Source: an uncultured Thermoguttaceae bacterium
Lineage (GTDB): Bacteria > Planctomycetota > Planctomycetia > Pirellulales > Thermoguttaceae
Length of the DNA stretch: 54,643 nt
Direction of reading: 5' to 3'
NCBI GenBank assembly: GCA_938042245.1
Contig: CALIRO010000053.1
Location: forward strand, 1-54,643
Below the pieces are notes generated by a model. That model ran no database searches and was not told the origin of the DNA. It saw only the letters and a list, made by a program, of their open reading frames with translations. Shown here piece by piece: positions 8,748-16,940 of the stretch; the first letter of the stretch is position 1; the number at the start of each line of letters is the position of its first letter. Position numbers and translations under genes: made by a program.

Positions 8748-10424
8748 ATGGCGAATCGAACGAGGTTGTCGGCATGGGCAAATGGTCTTATGGGTGGCGG
8801 AGTCAGGATGAGCGGCGTACTGGGCAAACTGGGATTTGAGCATGTTTGGGTAAAAGGTGCTATGGCGTGGGGAGTCTGGCTAGGGATGTGGTTGGCCGGG
8901 GGGCTAGTGGGGGGAGATTTCCTGCGGGCGGCGGAAGGGATTTCAAGCCCGGCCTCGGCGCCTCCACCACCGTCGCCAGGAGTAGTCTTTCGAGCCGGGT
9001 TTGCCGAACGGGATATTACCCCGGAAATTGGTATGGAACAGCCGGGCGGCTATATGAAGGCCTACCACCAAACCTTTCACGATCCCTGCAAAGTGCGGGC
9101 GGCTGTGTTTGACGATGGCAAAAAACGGGTGGCTTTGGTGGGCCTGGATGCCCTCATCATTCGGGAGCCTTCAGTGGCCGCCGCTCGAGCCGGTATCCAA
9201 CAGCGCTGCGGCATCCCGCCGGAAGCCGTTATGATTGCCGCCTCCCATTCCCATTCCTCTGGGCCAACCGGCATGGTGCTGCCAGGCGAGTATGATCATG
9301 CCTCGGACCTGGTGAAAAAGCTAGCCTATGAGCTTTCTTCCGGAGCCGATCCGAAATATCTGGCTAAGGTGGAACAGGCGATCATCGATGCGGTCTGTGC
9401 GGCGGATGCGGCCAAGGTGGAGGCCCAGTGCAGTTTTGGCAGAGGCGTAGAAAACCAAGTGGCCTTTAACCGCCGATTCCGGATGAAAAACGGTCGGACT
9501 CATACCCATCCGGGACAGGGGAATCCGGATATCATCGGCCCGGCCGGACCGGCCGATCCGGAAGTGGGCGTCATCGGCGCCTGGGACAAGCAAGGCAAAC
9601 TCCTGGGTTGTATCGTCAATTTCGCCTGCCATGCCACCACGAATCCGGGCGGCATATCGGCCAATTACATTTATTATCTGGAGATGGCTATTCGGGGGAT
9701 GTTCGGCCAGGAGGTAGTGGTCGTATTTATGCCAGGTGCTGGCGGCGATGTAACCCAGGTGGATAACCTCAGCCCCTATGTCCATCCGAAGCCGGAACAA
9801 TGGGCACGTCTGGTGGGCGGCCGGGTGGGGGCGGAGGCGGTCAAAGTCCTGCTGACGGCTGAACCGGGGACCGACGTCCCCTTGGACTATGCCAATACGG
9901 TTTTGGAGTTTAAGCGGCGGGTACCCAAGCCCGAACGAGTAAAAGCCGCTTTAGAAACCGTGCAAAAGCAGATTAAAGAGGTGGGCCATACCGAATGGGT
10001 CTTTGCCAAGGAGATTGTGCTCTTAGACGCCAAGCTGGCCAAGGAACCGACGGCCAAAGCGGAAGTACAGGCCATCCAAGTAGGACCGGTTGTCTTGATC
10101 AGCACCCCGGCGGAGTATTTTTGCCAGTTTGGCCTGGACATTAAGGCGGCCAGCCCGTTTCCGATCACTTTTCCGGTGATGTTAGCCAACGGCTGTGTCG
10201 GCTATGTGCCCACGGAAGAGGCCCTTTCACCTACTGGGGGTGGCTACGAAACCCGACTTACCAGTTACAGCAACTTGGAACCGGCAGCAGGCCGAAAAAT
10301 GGCGGAGGCTGGCGTGGATTTGGCCCGGAAAATGAAGCCCGGCCCGATCCCCACCCGGCCGCCCCATCCGCCGTTTCAGGGCAGTGGCTGGTCCTACGGG
10401 AATGTGCCCCCCGAACTGGACTAA
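8748..10424 (+). CDS. Neutral/alkaline ceramidase-family exported protein
   Basis: A 558-residue protein of the neutral ceramidase N-terminal domain family. Motifs: AGFAERDITPEIG at the domain start, the metal-binding ASHSHSSGPTG, NFACHATTNPG, and STPAEYF with NGCVGYVPTEEAL, which match the zinc ligands of characterised ceramidases. The family nucleophile motif GDVSPN is replaced by GDVTQV, with Thr where Ser acts. The start at 8748 has GAGG seven bases upstream; ATG 8808 with GGAG six bases upstream is an alternative. A hydrophobic segment (AMAWGVWLGMWLAGGLVGG) about 40-60 residues in suggests export. The family C-terminal domain is missing. Related planctomycete proteins are often annotated only by this domain, so amide hydrolysis is inferred and ceramide is not a secure substrate. 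Confidence 0.8.
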   Translation: MANRTRLSAWANGLMGGGVRMSGVLGKLGFEHVWVKGAMAWGVWLGMWLAGGLVGGDFLRAAEGISSPASAPPPPSPGVVFRAGFAERDITPEIGMEQPGGYMKAYHQTFHDPCKVRAAVFDDGKKRVALVGLDALIIREPSVAAARAGIQQRCGIPPEAVMIAASHSHSSGPTGMVLPGEYDHASDLVKKLAYELSSGADPKYLAKVEQAIIDAVCAADAAKVEAQCSFGRGVENQVAFNRRFRMKNGRTHTHPGQGNPDIIGPAGPADPEVGVIGAWDKQGKLLGCIVNFACHATTNPGGISANYIYYLEMAIRGMFGQEVVVVFMPGAGGDVTQVDNLSPYVHPKPEQWARLVGGRVGAEAVKVLLTAEPGTDVPLDYANTVLEFKRRVPKPERVKAALETVQKQIKEVGHTEWVFAKEIVLLDAKLAKEPTAKAEVQAIQVGPVVLISTPAEYFCQFGLDIKAASPFPITFPVMLANGCVGYVPTEEALSPTGGGYETRLTSYSNLEPAAGRKMAEAGVDLARKMKPGPIPTRPPHPPFQGSGWSYGNVPPELD

Positions 10425-10690
10425 CCGTTGCCGGCGGTTGCCGCCTCCTCATTAAGTGGAGCCCCTAATGGCATATGCCCCCAGCGTTGGACTAACTGTT
10501 GCTACTTGCTGAGGCCTGCCGTCCGGTACCACCTCAGGCAGGAGGTGCGGAAATGTGCCCTCCAAATCGGACTATCCCTGCTCCCAGAGCCAATTCAAAG
10601 CCAGGCGATGGGCTTTTGCGATGAAGCTGTAGCCCGGTTGCTGGTTTTATCAAGCTCCCAGAGCAACATGAATAGCCAGGCAACGAGCTT
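10401..10690 (+). repeat. Degenerate repeats derived from the end of the ceramidase-family gene
   Basis: The last codons of the gene (AAT GTG CCC CCC GAA CTG GAC TAA, 10401-10424) recur as CAT ATG CCC CCA GCG TTG GAC TAA at 10472-10495 and as AAT GTG CCC TCC AAA TCG GAC TAT at 10552-10575. A second repeat, GCTCCCAGAGC...AGCCAGGC...GCTT, occurs at 10580-10616 and 10654-10690. Spacings are 71, 80 and 74 bases, which suggests a worn tandem array that started from the gene tail. Confidence 0.6.
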
Positions 10691-10880
10691 GGGGAGGAAA
10701 ATCACCCCAGGATTTCCTCCCGTTCCCACCACAAAGAATCGGGAAAAACAGGTACAATATTTTGTACCCTATCCTGTCAGTAACCCCATAAGTTGTAGCA
10801 TACTTCCGACATTTGGGATGTGATCAATAGGGTGTAATTTGGCACGCCCACCTTGCCCCCCAACCGGAGGGGAAGAATCC

Positions 10881-11294
10881 ATGATCCCAGCTTATTTGGC
10901 GGCGGACTTGCTGGTGGTTTTACATGCCCTTTATGTGGGGTTTGTGGTGGGAGGATTGGTAATTGTTTGGGTAGGGTGGGCTGCCGGCTGGAACTGGATC
11001 CGCAACTTCTGGTTCCGAGTGATTCATTTAGGAGCGATCGGGTTGGTGGCAGTGGAAGCGGTCTTTGGATGGACCTGTCCGCTTACCGATTGGGAAAACC
11101 GACTACGGGAGGAGGCTGGGCAAACCCCCTATCCGGGGGACTTTCTGGCCTATTGGGCACATCGCCTCTTGTATTGGGATGCCCCCCAGGAGTTCTTCTG
11201 GACCCTCCATATCCTCTTTTTCGGGATTGTGGTGGCTACGTTTTGGTGGATCCCACCCCATTGGCCGGGCCGAAGAGGCCAAACTCCCCGATAG
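10881..11294 (+). CDS. DUF2784 family membrane protein
   Basis: A 137-residue integral membrane protein matching the DUF2784 family by pattern: an N-terminal membrane span (ADLLVVLHALYVGFVVGGLVIVWVG), the WNWIRNFWFRVIHLGAI segment, the GWTCPLTDWENRLRE motif and a C-terminal span (FWTLHILFFGIVVATFWWIP). The function of the family is unknown. The start at 10881 follows GGAGGGGAA and is preferred over an upstream in-frame codon at 10839. It appears to be transcribed alone. Confidence 0.85.
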   Translation: MIPAYLAADLLVVLHALYVGFVVGGLVIVWVGWAAGWNWIRNFWFRVIHLGAIGLVAVEAVFGWTCPLTDWENRLREEAGQTPYPGDFLAYWAHRLLYWDAPQEFFWTLHILFFGIVVATFWWIPPHWPGRRGQTPR

Positions 11295-11907
11295 GTCAAA
11301 TGGCACCCAAGATATAATTTCCCACCGGAATGGGATAATGAATCCCACTAAAAGTATGGATCCCCCCTTGCCGACCATCGTTCGATAGGGGAAGGAGGCT
11401 CCAAAGGGTTTGCGCCGGGTCCGGGGTCCCCCGCCTGATCTCTCCTTATGCGGCCAGTCCCACTTCTATTCCCCCCACCAGACCCAGCAGCTAGGCCTTC
11501 TTGGAAACAGACACCTCCCCGGGATAGGGTATATTTAGGAGGGATTCGGATACTTCCCTGAAGGAGGCGGTTAGTTTTTCCTCCCGAGAACTTCTTTCGG
11601 TAGGTGGATCATGGGGCAAAACCCCCCAGCAGGAGAGCACTTTTGGGTCCTGGCAACAAGCCTCTTTCTTTCGGCCGGAATGCCATGGGGAAATATCTCA
11701 ACAAAAGGAGTAATCCTTCAGCCGACGGAAGAAGCTGCCTGGTTGAGCTGGGGAAACTTTTGGGGGCCATTCCCGCGCAAGCGGGAATCCAGAACAAATA
11801 AACTAGCACCAAAACCTGGATTCCTGCTTTCGGAGCAGGGACAGGTTGCAGCCATTGGCTGAAATGTAACGAAAAGGAAATATCCTTTTTCGAAAAGGAG
11901 CTGCTTG
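11295..11907. other. Intergenic region upstream of galU
   Basis: About 610 bases with no credible gene. The only clear structure is the pair of inverted hairpins at 11770-11840. Translation in all frames gives short, compositionally odd peptides without ribosome binding sites. Confidence 0.5.
11770..11840. repeat. REP-like double hairpin
   Basis: TTCCCGC-GCAA-GCGGGAA (11770-11787) is followed by ATCCAG, a short spacer, then CTGGATT and a second hairpin CCTGC-TTTCGGA-GCAGG (11823-11839). The two halves are also inverted relative to each other through ATCCAG/CTGGAT. The same GGATTCCCG-CGGGAATG arrangement occurs at 15943-15966, so this is a member of a local intergenic repeat family. Confidence 0.6.
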
Positions 11908-12801
11908 ATGGCGATTGATTTGGCGGTAGTACCGGTGGCGGGGCGGGGAACCCGGCTGTTGCCTCTGACGAAAAGCCAACCGAAGGAAATGCTTCCGGTA
12001 GGCCGAAAGCCGGTGGTTCAATATGTGGTGGAAGAGTTGGTTCGGTGTGGGATAGGGAGGATTTTGTTTATCACTGGGCCGGGCAAGACGGCCATTGAAA
12101 ACCACTTTGACATCGATGCGGAGCTGATCCAATTGTTGCGGGAAAAGGGGCAGGAGGAACTGCTGGCGGAGCTAGCGTTCGAGCGGGAAGATGTGGAATA
12201 TTTTTACACTCGTCAACGTCGGCAATTAGGTCTGGGTCATGCGGTGTTGTGTGCGGAGCCGGTCGTGGGCCGACAGCCGTTTGTGGTGGCTCTGGGCGAT
12301 TCGATCATTGGGCTGCATGCGCAGTCGTCGGTAGTTCGGCTGATGATCGAGCAGTTTGAGGCCCGGCGGGCTGCTGCGGTGGTGGCCTTTGAGGAAGTGC
12401 CCAAGGAAGATGTGGTTTACTACGGCATCGCCAAACCCCGGGACCATAGCAGCGAAGTGTTTGAGCTGGACGATTTGATCGAAAAGCCGGAGCTGCACGA
12501 GGCGCCCAGCAGCTTGGCGGTGGCGGCTCGATATGTGTTTGGCCCGGTCATTTTCGACCATCTGCGCCGCACGCCGCCCGGCAAAGGAGGCGAAATCCAA
12601 CTGACCGATGCTATTCGCTCCCTGATTGCCGAGGGGGGCAAAGTGCTTGGTGTACGCCTTCCCCCGGAGGAAAAACGGTTTGACATCGGCAACTTTGAGA
12701 GCTATTTCCGGGCGTTTGTGGAGTTTGCCTTGGCCGACCCCCAGCTCGGCCAGCAACTGCGGTCTCATCTGGCCCAACTCCTTCAATCAGGAAGGCCCTA
12801 A
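11908..12801 (+). CDS. galU: UTP-glucose-1-phosphate uridylyltransferase (GalU-type)
   Basis: A 297-residue nucleotidyltransferase of the GalU family (EC 2.7.7.9), which makes UDP-glucose from UTP and glucose 1-phosphate. The nucleotide-binding signature GRGTRLLPLTKSQPKEMLPV is near the N-terminus, followed by QYVVEELVRCGI, the Mg-binding VVALGDSII, and GKGGEIQLTDAI, all typical of GalU. The start at 11908 has AAGGAG seven bases upstream; a TTG immediately before it is less likely. The gene is followed after three bases by a glucuronokinase-like GHMP kinase. The pair could therefore work as kinase plus pyrophosphorylase on a uronic acid or other sugar; the substrate of this GalU is not proven by sequence alone. 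Confidence 0.92.
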   Translation: MAIDLAVVPVAGRGTRLLPLTKSQPKEMLPVGRKPVVQYVVEELVRCGIGRILFITGPGKTAIENHFDIDAELIQLLREKGQEELLAELAFEREDVEYFYTRQRRQLGLGHAVLCAEPVVGRQPFVVALGDSIIGLHAQSSVVRLMIEQFEARRAAAVVAFEEVPKEDVVYYGIAKPRDHSSEVFELDDLIEKPELHEAPSSLAVAARYVFGPVIFDHLRRTPPGKGGEIQLTDAIRSLIAEGGKVLGVRLPPEEKRFDIGNFESYFRAFVEFALADPQLGQQLRSHLAQLLQSGRP

Positions 12802-12804
12802 GCC

Positions 12805-13812
12805 ATGCAGATCATCCGCAAACGTGCCTATGCGCGAGCCGGCCTGATTGGCAACCCCTCCGACGGCTACCATGGCCGGACGATTTCCATTATCGTGAAA
12901 AACTTCTGGGCGCAAGTAACCTTGTACGAATGGGACGAAATTGAACTGTTGCCCAGCCAGGAGGATCAAAGCCGATTCCGCTCCATCCACGATTTGGTCC
13001 ATGATGTGCAACTGCACGGTTATTACGGCGGGCTCCGATTGGTCAAGGCCACCATCCGTAAATTTGCTGAGTACTGCTACCGCCAAGGCCACCGATTGCA
13101 TGATCGGAATTTTTCCATTCGCTACGAGAGCACCATCCCTCGACAAGTGGGCTTGGCCGGCTCCAGCGCCATTATTGTAGCCACGCTTCGGTGCCTGATG
13201 GAGTTTTACGGCGTGGAGATACCGCGGCATGTATTGCCGTCGTTGGCTTTGTCAGTAGAGACGGAAGAGCTGGGCATTGCCGCTGGCCTGCAAGACCGAG
13301 TTATCCAGGTCTATGAAGGGATGGTGTATATGGATTTTACCAAGGAGAAGATGCGGCGAGATCGAGGGTTTTGGTGCGGCCAGTACGAACCGATGGATCC
13401 AGGGTTGCTTCCGCCGGTGTATCTAGCCTATAGTCTGGATACCAGTGAACCTACCGAACTGGTACACAACAATTTACGTGCCCGATATGAACAGGGGGAA
13501 CCGAAAGTGCTCCAAACGATGGAAGAGCTGGCGGCCATCACTTTGGAAGCCAAGGAAGCCTTGCTTCGACAGGACGCCAAGCGTCTGGGGGAACTGATTA
13601 ACCGGAACTACGACCTACGGGAGTCCATCTGCAAGATCCTGCCGCGTCATGCGGAAATGGTTCGCCGGGCCCGGGAGGTGGGCGCCACGGCCCATTTTGC
13701 CGGTAGCGGCGGCGCGATCCTAGGTACCTACACCGACGAAGCCATGTATCAGCGCCTCGAATCGGTCATGGAAAAAATTCACTGCCGACTAGTCCAGCCA
13801 ATCATTGTGTAA
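12805..13812 (+). CDS. GHMP kinase, glucuronokinase-like
   Basis: A 335-residue GHMP-superfamily kinase. The N-terminal ARAGLIGNPSDGYHGRTIS, the ATP-binding IPRQVGLAGSSAIIVA (residues about 113-128) and the C-terminal AHFAGSGGAI are the three GHMP motifs. The wording of the first two closely resembles plant glucuronokinase (EC 2.7.1.43, D-glucuronate to glucuronate 1-phosphate) more than galactokinase or mevalonate kinase. It starts three bases after the galU stop codon, so the two are almost certainly co-transcribed and probably translationally coupled. A kinase making a sugar 1-phosphate beside a UTP-dependent pyrophosphorylase suggests salvage of a free sugar or uronic acid to its UDP form. 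The substrate is inferred from family resemblance. Confidence 0.75.
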   Translation: MQIIRKRAYARAGLIGNPSDGYHGRTISIIVKNFWAQVTLYEWDEIELLPSQEDQSRFRSIHDLVHDVQLHGYYGGLRLVKATIRKFAEYCYRQGHRLHDRNFSIRYESTIPRQVGLAGSSAIIVATLRCLMEFYGVEIPRHVLPSLALSVETEELGIAAGLQDRVIQVYEGMVYMDFTKEKMRRDRGFWCGQYEPMDPGLLPPVYLAYSLDTSEPTELVHNNLRARYEQGEPKVLQTMEELAAITLEAKEALLRQDAKRLGELINRNYDLRESICKILPRHAEMVRRAREVGATAHFAGSGGAILGTYTDEAMYQRLESVMEKIHCRLVQPIIV

Positions 13813-13964
13813 AGATACACTGGCCATTTTAACCCATCTAAGGGACCAGATATCCTGATAGTGGACACTTATCCGTTGGTCATGTGTTAACATTGTCGCC
13901 GATCAACCTGGGGCGTAGGAATTAGATGCTCCAACGTTGGATACTTGTTTAGATTAGAGCGTCC

Positions 13965-14017
13965 TTCCCTCCGGACCAAGGGTTAAGGCACCATATCCCT
14001 GAAGTACTCGGAGGGAA
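13965..14017. terminator. Nested inverted repeat in the convergent gap
   Basis: The outer arms TTCCCTCCG (13965-13973) and CGGAGGGAA (14009-14017) pair perfectly over nine bases, and an inner AGGG...CCCT pair can form within the 35-base loop. It lies in the roughly 320-base convergent gap between the GHMP kinase and smpB, where a bidirectional terminator would be expected. There is no U run. The rest of the gap (13813-14132) shows no gene. Confidence 0.35.
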
Positions 14018-14132
14018 CCAAGCATCCGATCTGCCGAAGTCATCTCGGGATAGCCTCCGGCCCCTCGAAAGCAAAGCTTAGATGGTAGCCAGCCAGACGG
14101 ATTACCCTACGGGGAAGACGGTACCCATTGGG

Positions 14133-14624
14133 TTACTTTCGGCGTTGGAACAGTGCGCGGCGGATGGCACGCTCGGCCTCTGCCTTTTTCATGGCTTGGC
14201 GTTTGTCGTAGAGCTTTTTGCCGCGAGCAAGGGCCATCAGGACCTTGGCTCGACTCCCTTTAAAATAGATTTCCAGCGGCACCAGGGTAAGGCCCTTTTC
14301 CATGGCTCGGGCGGCAAAGCGGCGGATTTCCCGCCGATGCAACAGAAGTTTCCGCGGCCGTTTCGGGTTATGGTTAAATCGGTTGGCTTCCAGGTACTCC
14401 GGAATATCGCAGCCGATGAGCCAAACCTCGCCCTCTTTGATTCGGCCATAGGCTTCGTCCAAGGAGCATCGGCCTGCGCGCAGGCTTTTCACCTCGCTGC
14501 CCACCAGGGCCAGGCCGCATTCCAGCGTCTCCAGAATCTCGTACTTATGGCGGGCTTTGCGGTTTTGCGCCACAATGCGCCGCTGCGGGTGTTGCGAGCT
14601 TTTACCGCTGGCCGATTTCCTCAT
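14133..14624 (-). CDS. smpB: SsrA-binding protein SmpB
   Basis: A 163-residue tmRNA-binding protein that loads SsrA onto stalled ribosomes for trans-translation. Family signatures: RKARHKYEILETLECGLALVGSEVKSLRAGR, the EVWLIG strand, the basic ANRFNHNPKRPRKLLLHRREI stretch, and the lysine-rich C-terminal tail (GKKLYDKRQAMKKAEAERAIRRAL) that enters the empty mRNA channel. The length is normal. The start at 14624 has AGGG seven bases upstream. It diverges from lipA. The tmRNA gene was not found in the window. Confidence 0.97.
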   Translation of the reverse strand: MRKSASGKSSQHPQRRIVAQNRKARHKYEILETLECGLALVGSEVKSLRAGRCSLDEAYGRIKEGEVWLIGCDIPEYLEANRFNHNPKRPRKLLLHRREIRRFAARAMEKGLTLVPLEIYFKGSRAKVLMALARGKKLYDKRQAMKKAEAERAIRRALFQRRK

Positions 14625-14820
14625 GGCCGATCCCTGTCAAAATCCTGGAGAACCCCTTGCCGGAACAAAACTATCCTCCCATTGCCCACGGGCCTTCTTC
14701 TATCATAATATTCTAGCAACGGTTTTGGAACACAGCGGCTTCCCAGTCGTGCCGAGGCTCCAGTTACCCAGGGCTAAAATTCAGAAAGACCATGTTTTCG
14801 GGGATGCTTCCTAACCGCCG

Positions 14821-15711
14821 GTGAAAACGCAAAATTCTATGCCCCCACTACCTCCTCGGAGACTGCCCGGTTGGTTGAAACGCCCTTTGCCGGAAGGATC
14901 GGCGTATCAACAGACCCGGCAGTTGTTGGCCGAACTTCGGCTTCAGACGGTCTGCCATCATGCCCGGTGCCCGAACCGAACGGAATGTTACGGCCAGAAG
15001 ACAGCTACTTTTTTACTTCTGGGGCCGGTCTGTACGAGAGCGTGTCGATTTTGTTCGGTGCCGAAGGGCCAGGTATTGCCGCCGGATCCAACCGAACCGG
15101 AGCGGGTGGCCGAGGCAGCCCGTCGCTTGGGACTCCGCCATGTGGTGCTGACCATGGTTACCCGAGACGACCTGCCAGACGGCGGAGCGGAGCATGTGGT
15201 TCGCACCATGCAGGCCATCCGGGCGGCATTGCCCTCGGCTACTGTAGAACTGCTTATCTCTGATTTGGCTGGCAATTGGCAGGCGTTGGAGCATCTGTTG
15301 GACGCTGGTCCCGATGTATTGAACCATAACTGCGAGACGGTCCCTCGGCTTTACCCGGTAGTTCGGTCTGCGAAGGCGGATTATCGACGGACGCTGCAAC
15401 TGCTGCGCCGGGCGCACCGAAGCCGACCAGAAATGCCGCTAAAAAGCGGCCTCATGCTGGGCCTAGGTGAAACGATCGAGGAACTTTTGGACACCCTGGT
15501 CGATTTGCTCCAAGCCGGGTGCACTCTGCTTACCCTGGGCCAATACCTTCAGCCTAGCCTGGAGCAAACGCCGGTGGTCCGCTACCTGCCGCCGGAAGAG
15601 TTTGAAGAGCTAGGCCGTTTGGCTAAGTGGTTGGGCTTTCGGCAGGTGGCTAGCGGCCCCTTTGTGCGCAGCAGCTACCATGCCCACCAAATGCTCATAG
15701 CCTCCCGGTAG
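14821..15711 (+). CDS. lipA: Lipoyl synthase
   Basis: A 296-residue radical SAM enzyme (EC 2.8.1.8) that inserts two sulfurs into protein-bound octanoyl groups. Both iron-sulfur cluster motifs are present: CHHARCPNRTEC (C-x4-C-x5-C, auxiliary cluster) and CTRACRFC (C-x3-C-x2-C, SAM cluster). Further signatures are TMVTRDDLPDGGA, NHNCETVPRLY, KSGLMLGLGET and the C-terminal GPFVRSSYHA with the conserved RSSY serine. A GTG at 14821 gives a full-length protein; an ATG six codons later (14839) is an alternative, and neither has a clear ribosome binding site. LipB is not adjacent. Confidence 0.95.
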   Translation: MKTQNSMPPLPPRRLPGWLKRPLPEGSAYQQTRQLLAELRLQTVCHHARCPNRTECYGQKTATFLLLGPVCTRACRFCSVPKGQVLPPDPTEPERVAEAARRLGLRHVVLTMVTRDDLPDGGAEHVVRTMQAIRAALPSATVELLISDLAGNWQALEHLLDAGPDVLNHNCETVPRLYPVVRSAKADYRRTLQLLRRAHRSRPEMPLKSGLMLGLGETIEELLDTLVDLLQAGCTLLTLGQYLQPSLEQTPVVRYLPPEEFEELGRLAKWLGFRQVASGPFVRSSYHAHQMLIASR

Positions 15712-16288
15712 GAGGGAAGGCCCAGGGTGGGCCATTTCATCCGAATCGAAACGCCGCTTGCTTCGGCTGCCTGCGCACACAGGAAGCTGGGCTTCCCTCT
15801 CCCCCGGCGGGAGAGGGTGAAGGGGAAATGTGGACCAGACGGCCGCGCTCCGGAGGTCCCCTCACCCGGCTTGAGCTTCGGTCAAGCCGGCCTCTCCCGC
15901 GGAGGGGAGAGGCGATGAACAATTGAGCGGCAGCAGGCAGCCTGGATTCCCGTTTGCGCGGGAATGACACTTTGGACTAGACGGACGGGCGCCGGGGAAT
16001 GACAGGGAAAGGTTCTCCTACTTGCCAAAAGAGGAGTAGGACATTGGCAGTTATCTGGCCGTTAAAAGGCTCATCTGTGCTCCCGTTGCTCGGCGCGAGG
16101 TGACTAAAGCATCGGTTGCTCGGCGCTGAAACGAGGAACCTCTTTTTTTACCAGGTGTTAGCTGGGGCGTCCCGAAGGCCCCCTTGCATCCAGATCCATC
16201 CCGGTATGCCTTTTTGTTTTTCTAAGGTGCTATGCGTTTAGGGGGATTAAATGCTACTTTTGCAACTCCCCCCACTGCTTCTGCCGGG
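15712..16288. other. Convergent intergenic region rich in palindromes
   Basis: Nearly 580 bases between lipA and the cupin gene without a gene. The left part is built of GC-rich hairpins (see 15795-15964). The right part has the 12-mer GTTGCTCGGCGC twice (16085 and 16116), 31 bases apart, and a run of seven Ts at about 16142-16148 just after AGGAACCT. No well-formed terminator was found. Confidence 0.5.
15795..15964. repeat. Cluster of GC-rich palindromic repeats
   Basis: Four hairpins follow one another: CCCTCTCCC-CCGGC-GGGAGAGGG (15795-15817), CCGGCTTG-9 nt-CAAGCCGG (15866-15890), CCTCTCCC-GCGGA-GGGGAGAGG (15891-15912) and TTCCCG-TTTGCG-CGGGAA (15947-15964). The first and last resemble the units at 4855 and 11770. 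This is the longest member of the intergenic repeat family seen in the window. Confidence 0.6.
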
Positions 16289-16663
16289 TTACCGGCAGCC
16301 GAGGTCCTGTGTAGGCTGGGTGGCTTGATGGGGAATCAAGCATAAGAACCGAAGTAGCCCGGAGCCGGTGTTCCGAAATTGGTGTGTCTCATTCGGCGGG
16401 ACAAACACGACCGTGCCGGGCTGAAGCGGGTGGACCTGCTGTTGGCCATCCACTACCTGGCCAATGCCCTCTAGCACAAAGACTTCATGTTCGTAGTCAT
16501 GCTGATGGTGCGGAGTATGGCCGCCGGGGTCGAGCTCAAACAGGCGCATGATAAATCGGTTTGCTCCGTCTTCAGGCCCGATCAGCCGACGGATCCGGCA
16601 TCCGACGGCCCCTTCCATTTGCACCGGCATGGCAGGAACAGTCTGGTGCAAAAAGAGTTTCAT
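16289..16663 (-). CDS. Small cupin-domain protein
   Basis: A 124-residue single-domain cupin. The first motif, GGHTPHHQHDYEHEVFVLEG, supplies two or three His and a Glu metal ligand, and the second, PGTVVFVPPNETHQFRN, supplies the last His. Such small cupins bind a metal and may act as isomerases, dioxygenases or sensors; the sequence gives no substrate. It is a single gene, convergent with lipA. Confidence 0.88.
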   Translation of the reverse strand: MKLFLHQTVPAMPVQMEGAVGCRIRRLIGPEDGANRFIMRLFELDPGGHTPHHQHDYEHEVFVLEGIGQVVDGQQQVHPLQPGTVVFVPPNETHQFRNTGSGLLRFLCLIPHQATQPTQDLGCR

Positions 16664-16940
16664 CGGTGTCTCCTGGAAAGTTCAAGCTTCCCCCATTTCC
16701 CCCGGAAGCAGTTCCGAAAGGGCATTGGTATCATTGTAACGGTGGAGCTTATGGTAAGAAAACAACCTGGCGGGACTTCAATCTACCCCACTAGAGGGGG
16801 GAAGCGAGGGACGGTGGGAGAAAAATGGGGGAGTTTTTGAAGAATGGATGTCAAATAGTTGACACAGGAGGATGGTATGTTTCTTGCGAAGTTTTTTGGA
16901 TCGGCTGACACAAAAAGCCATCCCCGACGGGAGATCGCTC

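Noticed and set aside
10832..10848. TGGCAC followed by TTGC as a second sigma-54 promoter
   Set aside because: The two elements are separated by seven bases rather than five; spacing is strict for sigma-54.
13813..14132. A tmRNA or tRNA gene next to smpB
   Set aside because: No T-loop sequence, no CCA-ending acceptor stem and no tag-like reading frame could be found.
14082..14708. A 208-codon open frame on the plus strand over smpB
   Set aside because: It is the antisense shadow of a clear smpB gene.
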